Assembly (NCBI GenBank): GCA_002404055.1
Contig: DHIZ01000430.1
Location: forward strand, 7,158 to 12,349
Source: Chloroflexi bacterium UBA4733
GTDB lineage: Bacteria; Chloroflexota; UBA4733
Reading direction: 5' to 3'
Length of the DNA: 5,192 bases
The notes beneath the pieces were generated by a model. The model was given only the letters and a program-made list of their open reading frames with translations, did not search any database and was not told the origin of the DNA. This document shows, piece after piece, positions 1-4,648 of the stretch (position 1 is its first letter; each line of letters begins with the position of its first letter). The position numbers and the translations under genes are program-made.

Positions 1-1133
1 TTGCTCGGCTCGCGCTGGGCGATCGTCGTCACCGGGTCGGACTTGGGCGTGATGACCATGAGTTTGCCGCCCCACTGGCCGGCGAGACCGGATTCCCCCC
101 ACTGCTCGATGCCGGCGCGCCCGATCACGTCGCCCGGGCGGTAGCCTCGGGCGGCCAGCGTTTGCAGGTCGGTCTGGCTGACCTGGGAGATGTAGCCGAT
201 GGTCTGGGCGGCCAGCGCGCCGTGCGGGTAAACGCGGGCCGGCTCGTCCAGCACATGCACCGCCGGGATGGCGGCCAACTGCGCCCGGATCGGCGCGGCG
301 GCGGCAAGGGAAAGGGTTTTGACTCGCACCTGCGCGTTGGTCTCGGCCTGGGCATACTGCTGCTTGATCACGGCCTGCGGCGTGTTCAGCAACCTGCTGA
401 GTTGAGCCAGCATCGTCGCTTCATCCTTGATTTCGCCGGGCACGAGGTACACAGTCGTGACCTGACCAACCGTCGCCAGCGGGTTGCCCGCATTGTCCTT
501 GATGTCCCCTCGTGGCGTGCCGAGCGGGTACATATGGATCAGGTTATCGGCGGTCAACTCCTTGAAAAACAACGACGGTAGCCACTGCACCTTCCACTCT
601 CGACCAGTCGGATCGACGCCAAGCGTGATGGTGTTCTGCTCCTGCAGGGTTCCCACCAGCACAGTCTCGAAGGTCACGGCGAATTGCTGAATGTTGGCGT
701 CGGAGCGTTGCCCTGCCGCCAACGCGGCGCTGACCTTCGTGATCGTCGCTTGCTGCGTGATAGCGGTGTAGCGCTGAACAAAGGCATCCAGGGTGATCCG
801 GCCCTGAGCATCAGCCGAGATCATGGGGTACATGTCGGCAAAGCGGCTGGTATTCCAGGCGGCCAGAAAGGCGGCGGCAACGGCGCCGGGCACGTTCACG
901 GGAGTGGCAACGGGAGCGGGGGTACCAGTGGTGGTCTCGCTCGCGGTTGTGCTCGTGCCGGACCTTGGCGCTGTTGATGGCCCGGTCGTCGTGGCCGCGG
1001 CGCTACTCGTGATTCGTCCCACGGCGCGGGAGAAACTGGTACACGCCGCCAAAGAGACGGCGACGCCCCCGGACGACAGAAACAGGCCGAGCACGCGTCG
1101 CCGGCTCAGAAGCAAGCGGGGATCGTCGCTCAC
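1..1133 (-). CDS. Penicillin-binding protein, PBP2a/MecA-like, lipoprotein (C-terminus cut off by window edge)
   Basis: This is the N-terminal 377 residues of a class B (transpeptidase-only) penicillin-binding protein, which would cross-link peptidoglycan outside the membrane. The GTG start at 1133 has AAGGAG five bases upstream (1139-1144). Residues 1-31 form a lipoprotein signal: Arg11-13, a hydrophobic stretch, then lipobox LAAC with Cys31. The n-region SRRRVL (10-15) also fits the twin-arginine pattern. A Thr/Ser/Ala/Pro linker (about 32-80) leads to an NTF2-like MecA_N domain (about 81-187, ending KVQWLPSLFF). The PBP dimerisation domain follows: PRGDIKDNAGNPLA (207-220) matches the RGxIxDRNxxxLA element, and YPHGALAAQTIGY (302-314) plus GYRPGDVIGRAGIEQ (330-344) match S. 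aureus PBP2a as I remember it. The catalytic SxxK, SxN and KTG motifs would lie beyond the left edge, so activity cannot be judged. The frame is open to base 1. The family is confident; beta-lactam resistance is not implied. Confidence 0.9.
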   Translation of the reverse strand, partial: MSDDPRLLLSRRRVLGLFLSSGGVAVSLAACTSFSRAVGRITSSAAATTTGPSTAPRSGTSTTASETTTGTPAPVATPVNVPGAVAAAFLAAWNTSRFADMYPMISADAQGRITLDAFVQRYTAITQQATITKVSAALAAGQRSDANIQQFAVTFETVLVGTLQEQNTITLGVDPTGREWKVQWLPSLFFKELTADNLIHMYPLGTPRGDIKDNAGNPLATVGQVTTVYLVPGEIKDEATMLAQLSRLLNTPQAVIKQQYAQAETNAQVRVKTLSLAAAAPIRAQLAAIPAVHVLDEPARVYPHGALAAQTIGYISQVSQTDLQTLAARGYRPGDVIGRAGIEQWGESGLAGQWGGKLMVITPKSDPVTTIAQREPS

Positions 1134-1160
1134 GCTTTCTCCTTCACCGTTGTCGTCCAG

Positions 1161-1166
1161 AATTTA
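1161..1166 (-). promoter_or_regulatory. Weak candidate -10 for the PBP gene
   Basis: Read on the minus strand, TAAATT matches four of six positions of the -10 consensus and lies about 28 bases before the GTG start at 1133. No good -35 is seen; GGAACA at about 17 bases spacing matches three of six. Just upstream, GGGA and TCCC (1175-1178 and 1185-1188) form a short inverted repeat across six bases that could be a protein site. This is a guess from position and base content. Confidence 0.25.
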
Positions 1167-1189
1167 GGGTACCAGGGATATTGTTCCCA

Positions 1190-1218
1190 TTGCTGGTAGC
1201 CTGGTAGCCTGCTATGCT
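1190..1218 (+). promoter_or_regulatory. Candidate promoter of the glycosyltransferase operon
   Basis: TTGCTG (1190-1195) and TATGCT (1213-1218) are separated by exactly 17 bases, and TG at 1210-1211 sits one base ahead of the -10, giving an extended -10 (TGnTATGCT). Transcription would begin near 1225, leaving a short leader of about 22 bases before the ATG at 1248. That leader carries the Shine-Dalgarno AAGGGAG (1237-1243), four bases from the start. An 8-bp tandem repeat lies across the -35 end and spacer. The motifs and spacing are seen directly; activity is inferred. Confidence 0.55.
1193..1208. repeat. Tandem 8-bp direct repeat in promoter spacer
   Basis: CTGGTAGC occurs twice back to back (1193-1200 and 1201-1208), followed by a partly similar CTGCTATGC. 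It lies between the proposed -35 and -10 of the glycosyltransferase promoter, where a bound regulator would block or remodel polymerase binding. It may equally be a chance slippage duplication. Confidence 0.6.
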
Positions 1219-1247
1219 GCCACTGCCGGTCGGGGGAAGGGAGAACT

Positions 1248-2552
1248 ATGGTGCAGGCCACGATTACGCCGGATAGCACGGAATTTGTGATCCTCAGCTT
1301 CGAGGGACCCGACCGCTACTCGCTGGCCGGTGGACTGGGCACGCGCGTGACCGAGCTGGCGAAGGCGCTGGCGGGCCAGGGCTACCGCACCCACCTCTTC
1401 TTCGTGGGCGACCCCGACCTACCTGGCGAAGAGGTGTTGGAAGGCGGCCGACTCATCTACCACCGCTGGTGCCAGTGGCTGAGCCGAATGTACCCCAGCG
1501 GAGTCTACGACGGCGAGGACGCCAAACTGCGCGACTTTGGTCATAGCGTGCCCAGCTACATCACACGCGAGATCGTAGCGCCGGCGGCGGCGGCCGGCCG
1601 AGTGGTAGCTGTGCTGGCCGAAGAATGGCAGACAGCCGACGCTACCTCGACGCTGAGCGACCATCTCCACGCCGCCGGCCTGCGCCAGCACGCCGTATTG
1701 TTCTGGAATGCCAACAACATCTTCGGCTTCGACCGCATCAACTGGGGCCGGCTCGGTTACACGGCGACGCTGACGACGGTCAGCCGCTATATGAAGCACT
1801 TCATGTGGCGGCTGGGTATCAATCCGCTGGTCATTCCGAACGGCATTCCGGCGCGGCTGCTTGGTCCGGTGGATAGCGACCTGGTGGCCCGGCTTCGCCA
1901 TATGTACGCGGGCTCACTCTTGCTCTTCAAGATTGGTCGCTTCGATCCCGACAAGCGTTGGATGATGGCGGTGGAGGCGGCAGCCCGCCTAAGAGAACGC
2001 GGACAGCGGGTGGCCTTCCCCTTGCGCGGCGGTATTGAGCCGCATGGCGCCGATGTGCTCGCCTATGCCTATTCGCGCGGCCTACGCGTGGTTGATGTCA
2101 CCTGTCGCGACCGCACGCCGGAGGCCGGCTTGCAGGCGCTCGCCGCCGTGGCCGGCCGGGGCGACATATATAACCTGCGCTTCTTCGTGCCCGAAGAGCT
2201 GTCCAGGGCCATCTTCGCGGCAGCTCAGGCCGTGCTGGCGAACAGCGGTCACGAGCCGTTTGGGCTGGTGGGCTTGGAGGCAATGGCGGCCGGCGGCCTC
2301 GTCTTCACCGGGGCGTCTGGAGAGGATTATGCGTCGTCGATGTCTAACTGCGTCGTAGTGGAAACCGACGACCCGGAAGAAATCTGCGCCAACGTGCTCT
2401 ACCTCCGCGAACATCCAGCGCTGGTCGAACGCATGCGTGTGGCGGCGCGCCAGACCGCCGAGCGATTCACCTGGGAAGAGGTGATCGCCAACCTGATCAG
2501 CAAGCTGGAATACGTTGGGCAGGCAACCGGCGCACTGAAGGCTGGGGGCTAA
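1248..2552 (+). CDS. Glycosyltransferase, GT-B fold (group 1, GT4/GT5-like)
   Basis: This 434-residue protein should transfer a sugar from a nucleotide-sugar donor, probably at the cytoplasmic side of the membrane. The N-terminal Rossmann domain has the glycine-rich acceptor loop AGGLGTRVTELAKAL (27-41), as in glycogen synthase and GT4 enzymes, followed by AEEWQTAD (124-131), NANNIFGF (154-161) and TTVSRYMK (176-183). VIPNGIP (195-201) marks the domain junction. The C-terminal domain has the donor-site IGRFDPDKRW (229-238; Arg231 and Lys236 are the usual phosphate contacts) and the EX7E motif EPFGLVGLE (Glu336 and Glu344). No signal peptide or membrane segment is seen. The length is normal and all core motifs are intact, so it should be active. 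Donor and acceptor cannot be told: glycogen/trehalose-type synthesis or cell-surface glycan are both possible. The ATG at 1248 has AAGGGAG upstream. It heads a probable operon with the next two genes. Confidence 0.92.
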   Translation: MVQATITPDSTEFVILSFEGPDRYSLAGGLGTRVTELAKALAGQGYRTHLFFVGDPDLPGEEVLEGGRLIYHRWCQWLSRMYPSGVYDGEDAKLRDFGHSVPSYITREIVAPAAAAGRVVAVLAEEWQTADATSTLSDHLHAAGLRQHAVLFWNANNIFGFDRINWGRLGYTATLTTVSRYMKHFMWRLGINPLVIPNGIPARLLGPVDSDLVARLRHMYAGSLLLFKIGRFDPDKRWMMAVEAAARLRERGQRVAFPLRGGIEPHGADVLAYAYSRGLRVVDVTCRDRTPEAGLQALAAVAGRGDIYNLRFFVPEELSRAIFAAAQAVLANSGHEPFGLVGLEAMAAGGLVFTGASGEDYASSMSNCVVVETDDPEEICANVLYLREHPALVERMRVAARQTAERFTWEEVIANLISKLEYVGQATGALKAGG

Positions 2553-2578
2553 AATGGCGACGATGACAGGAATGTGCA

Positions 2579-2950
2579 GTGGGGCTCTTTAGCCGCCTTT
2601 TGGGCAGGGGAAGAGGCGCTTCGGACCGGCGAGCCCCACCCGATGGCGGCATCTACGTCCACCTGCGCTGCAACGGCACGCCGCGGCAGCCGTGCGGTGA
2701 ACCGCTGCGCGTGCGCATCAACCCGCAGAACGACCTGTTGGAAGAGTATGAGGACGATGAGGAGCGCATCACGGGCTACACGGTACACAAGGACGTGCTC
2801 GGCACCTGGTGCCGGAACATGATGCACCTCACTATCCGCTACGACGCCAATCGTCGCGAAACCGGTCGCCAGGCGGAAGGGGCGATGCTGATCGACGCTG
2901 CCGAATATGAGCGGCTACGCCAGGCAGCGCCGAAGCACGGCAGCGGTTGA
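2579..2950 (+). CDS. Small conserved-type hypothetical protein with Cys-containing beta-rich core
   Basis: This 123-residue protein has no function I can assign. A basic start (MGLFSRLLGRGRG) is followed by a core about residues 24-90 with short beta-like stretches: IYVHLRC, CGEPLRVRI, ITGYTVHKDVLG and MMHLTIRYDA. An acidic run lies at 55-62 (EEYEDDEE). Cys31, Cys39 (in CGE) and Cys78 are the only cysteines. I recall similar Chloroflexota proteins with a closer Cys-x2-Cys pair ahead of GE-RVR; here the first two cysteines are eight apart, so a zinc ribbon would be degenerate or altered. The recollection is unverified. The GTG start at 2579 has AGGA (2568-2571) seven bases upstream, and no in-frame ATG lies nearby. 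The gene starts 26 bp after the glycosyltransferase stop and precedes the helical-protein gene by 13 bp, which supports an operon. Confidence 0.8.
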   Translation: MGLFSRLLGRGRGASDRRAPPDGGIYVHLRCNGTPRQPCGEPLRVRINPQNDLLEEYEDDEERITGYTVHKDVLGTWCRNMMHLTIRYDANRRETGRQAEGAMLIDAAEYERLRQAAPKHGSG

Positions 2951-2963
2951 GAGAGGTGCGCCG

Positions 2964-3269
2964 ATGGCATTAATCGAGCGTTTTGCGCGCGGCGTGGTCG
3001 AGACGCTGGGCAAAGACGACTTCCGGCGCATCATGAACGACACGCTGGACCATATGCTGCGCGCCATGACCCGCCGCGAACGCATGCAGTTCTGCGAAGA
3101 CCTCGTTGACCACAGCGTAGAGCGGATGTTGCAGGGCCTCACCACTGAGGAAAAAGAACGCCTTTTCTCCTCGTTGTTGCCCCGCATCCTGCAACACTTT
3201 CCGAGCGGCGAGGCAGCCCTGCAGGCGGCGCGGGGCGCAGAACCCGATGGTGTAACGCCGGGCGATTAG
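2964..3269 (+). CDS. Small all-helical protein with internal duplication, function unknown
   Basis: This 101-residue protein is predicted from its residues to be almost wholly alpha-helical to about residue 90, followed by a loose Gly/Pro/Asp tail. Two units align without gaps: LRAMTRRERMQFCEDLVDHSV (32-52) and LQGLTTEEKERLFSSLLPRIL (56-76). Each opens with hydrophobic-Thr, then a charged cap and a hydrophobic face (L..M/LT..E+..F/L...L). This suggests a repeated helical hairpin. No catalytic motif, membrane span or DNA-binding helix is recognisable; Cys44 is the only cysteine. A start at ATG 2964 is chosen because GAGAGG (2951-2956) lies seven bases upstream and the gene then begins 13 bp after the previous stop. 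An upstream in-frame ATG at 2907 lies inside the previous gene and has a poorer context. It is the last gene of the probable operon; a scaffold or regulatory partner role is only a guess. Confidence 0.8.
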   Translation: MALIERFARGVVETLGKDDFRRIMNDTLDHMLRAMTRRERMQFCEDLVDHSVERMLQGLTTEEKERLFSSLLPRILQHFPSGEAALQAARGAEPDGVTPGD

Positions 3270-3275
3270 CCAATC

Positions 3276-3294
3276 GGCGTGGCGACGCTACGCC
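3276..3294 (+). terminator. GC-rich hairpin between convergent genes
   Basis: GGCGTGGC (3276-3283) pairs with GCTACGCC (3287-3294) across a three-base loop, eight pairs including one G-U on the plus-strand RNA. It begins 6 bp after the stop codon of the helical-protein gene. On the minus-strand RNA the wobble becomes an A-C mismatch, so it suits termination of the plus operon better. No U-tract follows and it overlaps the stop of the minus gene, so it may only stabilise the 3' end or pause polymerase. Confidence 0.45.
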
Positions 3295-3695
3295 GCGCCG
3301 TCACGGCTCTGCATTTCGCGTTGCACTTCCGTGAAGCGGCGGTCGAAGCGGGCGTCCACGTTTGCTGTCGTTGTGCCGCGCAGGAATTCGTCGACGCTGG
3401 CTTTCGTGTCCAGTTCCAGCAGGGCATCCATCACCTTATCCGCCAGGGAGCGCGACACCTCGTTGTTGAAACTGTCGCGAATGCTGTTCAGGATTCGGTA
3501 GCATTGCCGTTTGGTCAGCAGTAACGGGGCAGTCTGACTGTGACGGTCATCCGGTTCCTCCCGCAGGGCGATGCGCAGCACGTTGCGAATGCGCAGGGAA
3601 AAATCGTCGTTCGGTTCGAAGAGGATGCGGTCGAACAGGATCCGCGCCTCCAGCTTGGTGACAGCAACCTCAACCGTGACATCGATGCTCAACAC
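3288..3695 (-). CDS. Hypothetical protein, 135 residues, unrecognised
   Basis: I do not recognise this protein. It begins with a short beta-like stretch (MLSIDVTVEVAV), then alternates charged and hydrophobic residues in a helical pattern. LFDRILFEPNDDFSLRIRNVLRIAL (20-44) and LLLTKRQCYRILNSIRDSF (58-76) look like amphipathic helices, followed by VSRSLADKVMDALLELDTKASVDEFL (80-105) and an Arg/Asp-rich tail. It has a single cysteine (Cys65), no signal peptide and no membrane span, so it is probably cytoplasmic. The GTG start at 3695 has AAGGAG (3705-3710) nine bases upstream, and the TAG stop is at 3288-3290. Its codons use the high-GC pattern of the neighbours, and its sequence reads as a plausible folded protein, unlike the overlapping plus-strand frames, which are Val/Ala/His/Gln-rich. 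It converges on the upstream operon and diverges from the metallopeptidase gene. Confidence 0.75.
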   Translation of the reverse strand: MLSIDVTVEVAVTKLEARILFDRILFEPNDDFSLRIRNVLRIALREEPDDRHSQTAPLLLTKRQCYRILNSIRDSFNNEVSRSLADKVMDALLELDTKASVDEFLRGTTTANVDARFDRRFTEVQREMQSRDGAA

Positions 3696-3729
3696 GATCT
3701 CTTGCTCCTTGGCCCGACGCTCCGGCCCG

Positions 3730-3783
3730 GCATGGTGTAAATATTACGTTACCAGCCATCTGGGTTAGGAGTGTACACCATGC
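3730..3783. promoter_or_regulatory. Perfect 10-bp inverted repeat in divergent promoter region (candidate operator)
   Basis: GCATGGTGTA (3730-3739) and TACACCATGC (3774-3783) are perfect reverse complements, separated by 34 bp. Between them lie the AT-rich palindrome GTAAATATTAC (3737-3747) and an 8-bp perfect palindrome GTGTACAC (3771-3778), and GTGTAC recurs just outside near 3790. The repeat sits between two divergent genes and flanks a likely minus-strand -10. This fits a dimeric repressor or dual site controlling both genes; a hairpin in RNA is possible but the loop is long. The symmetry is seen; the role is inferred. Confidence 0.5.
3741..3746 (-). promoter_or_regulatory. Candidate -10 for the minus-strand orphan gene
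   Basis: On the minus strand TAATAT stands out in otherwise GC-rich DNA, 45 bases before the GTG start at 3695. The -35 is poor (CTAACC at 16-base spacing, three of six), as for an activator-dependent or repressor-controlled promoter. Transcription would start about at 3733, the first base of an ATG on that strand. Confidence 0.35.
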
Positions 3784-3869
3784 GCAGGCGTGTACCGACG
3801 TCTGTAAGAGTAAGGTACTACCATTGCGGGAGTGTGTTTCCCATCGTGTTGAGGCAGAGGAGTATCGCA

Positions 3870-4454
3870 GTGGATCGCCTTTTCAATCGATTCGTGCCGG
3901 AGTCGCGCGACTCGGCCGGTACCTTTCGGGCCGAACTATTCGCCCAATTTCCCTTTGCACCTGAGGCCCAACGTTGGTTAGAAAAAGAGATTCCTCTTGA
4001 GATTCACGACAGCACAGCAACCAGTGGCGGTGGCTATTGGCACCCGGACCGGCGCATCGTTGAGCTATTCACCGCTCAGTATGAGGCCGCCATCCACGAA
4101 CACGCTCACGCCTGGTGGCACGACCGTCGTCTGCTCGACGATGCTGCTGTGCGCTTGATGGTGGCGGTGGTGCATCTCAGCGAGGAGACGGACCCTGCCT
4201 ATGCCGCCATGGCCGGGCTGGCACGCCATTACGTCTACGGCATTCGCCAACAGGCAGACGCCAATAGCCCCACTGGCTACTGGCGCGGCATGCTGGCTGA
4301 CGGCAACGACTGGGAGATGTACGCCGGCCTGGCCTCCGGCTGCATGGCCGATATCCGCCTCCTGCCGCCGTACATCCGGCCCTTCTACGCCGACCTGTTC
4401 CAGTTGCTGCCTGCGGATGCGGCGTCACCTCTGGCAGGTGCGGTTCACCGCTAG
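3870..4454 (+). CDS. Putative zinc metallopeptidase-like protein (HEHAH motif)
   Basis: From the preferred start this is a 194-residue protein, probably cytoplasmic: no signal or membrane segment is visible. The diagnostic element is AAIHEHAHAWWHD (73-85), in which His76-Glu77-x-x-His80 fits the HExxH zinc-binding and catalytic motif of zincins. A likely third ligand is Glu149 in NDWEMYAGLASGCM (146-159); this is inferred from its conserved look, not proven. IHDSTATSGGGYW (45-57) ahead of the motif could line the active site. I recall similar unnamed Chloroflexota proteins but no characterised member. The GTG at 3870 has GAGGAG (3857-3862) seven bases upstream. The frame stays open to ATG 3780, which has AGGAG (3767-3771) eight bases before it. 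However, codons 3780-3869 hold four AGG and one AGA, whereas the 194 codons after 3870 use only CGN for arginine, so the upstream part looks noncoding. Confidence 0.75.
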   Translation: MDRLFNRFVPESRDSAGTFRAELFAQFPFAPEAQRWLEKEIPLEIHDSTATSGGGYWHPDRRIVELFTAQYEAAIHEHAHAWWHDRRLLDDAAVRLMVAVVHLSEETDPAYAAMAGLARHYVYGIRQQADANSPTGYWRGMLADGNDWEMYAGLASGCMADIRLLPPYIRPFYADLFQLLPADAASPLAGAVHR

Positions 4455-4481
4455 CTCGCTGCGCCGCCGACCCCGTCCTCA

Positions 4482-4495
4482 CGGTATACTTACCG
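4482..4495 (+). promoter_or_regulatory. Candidate -10 within inverted repeat, upstream of ABC-F gene
   Basis: TATACT (4485-4490) matches five of six -10 positions and lies inside the inverted repeat CGGTA-TACT-TACCG (4482-4495). No -35 is visible 16-18 bases upstream, where the DNA is GC-only. If used, transcription starts near 4497 and leaves a leader of about 118 bases before the ABC-F start. The symmetry over the -10 could be a repressor site. Confidence 0.4.
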
Positions 4496-4537
4496 GCAGA
4501 TACAGGTGAGTGACGTGCGGCCAGGAGCCACGGCAGG

Positions 4538-4648
4538 ATGTGGCAATGCCGCGTCGGGGCGTGGCCCGTCCGGCGGCAGCGTGCCTCGCTGCACCAAAGG
4601 AAGGGGCCAAAGCGATGTTGTCTTTACATCAGGTCACCGCGGCCATAG
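4538..4648 (+). other. Possible upstream ORF (36 codons) overlapping the ABC-F start
   Basis: An ATG at 4538 opens a 36-codon frame, beginning MWQCRVGAWP and ending in TAG at 4646-4648, so it overlaps the first 34 bases of the ABC-F gene in another frame. AGGAG (4523-4527) lies ten bases upstream, slightly far. The predicted peptide is rich in Arg, Cys and Pro and looks like chance reading of GC-rich DNA. Around it GCCAC (4527-4531) can pair with GTGGC at 4540-4544 or, extended to GCCACG, with CGTGGC at 4560-4565. These mutually exclusive pairings are of the kind used in ribosome-sensing leaders. Low confidence. Confidence 0.2.

Noticed and set aside
162..581. Plus-strand open frame of 139 codons opposite the PBP gene
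   Set aside because: It lies antisense to a clear PBP domain; its Arg/Gly/His-rich product has no recognisable motif and is a shadow of high-GC codon bias.
823..1167. Plus-strand open frame of 114 codons over the PBP signal and linker
   Set aside because: It is the antisense of the low-complexity Thr/Ala linker, which makes an artificial Val/Ala-rich product; no ribosome site supports it.
1419..1901. Minus-strand 160-codon frame inside the glycosyltransferase
   Set aside because: The plus frame carries all GT-B motifs in the same bases, so the antisense frame is a shadow.
2554..2592. Twelve-codon frame beginning MATMTG between the glycosyltransferase and the next gene
   Set aside because: It is very short, has no Shine-Dalgarno of its own, and the GTG at 2579 with AGGA upstream explains the downstream gene without it.
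2574..2822. Alternative 82-codon frame starting GTG 2574
   Set aside because: Its product is Arg/Thr/Ala-rich without pattern, while the 2579 frame gives a balanced beta-rich protein and runs neatly up to the next gene.
3540..3740. Plus-strand frames opposite the 135-residue orphan gene
   Set aside because: Neither frame (from 3540 or 3571) has a ribosome site; the minus frame has AAGGAG and a more protein-like composition. The orphan gene itself remains unproven.
4557..4567. Small hairpin GGGC-GTG-GCCC as a terminator for the metallopeptidase gene
   Set aside because: Only four pairs, no U-tract, and over 100 bases after the stop; it is expected by chance in GC-rich DNA.
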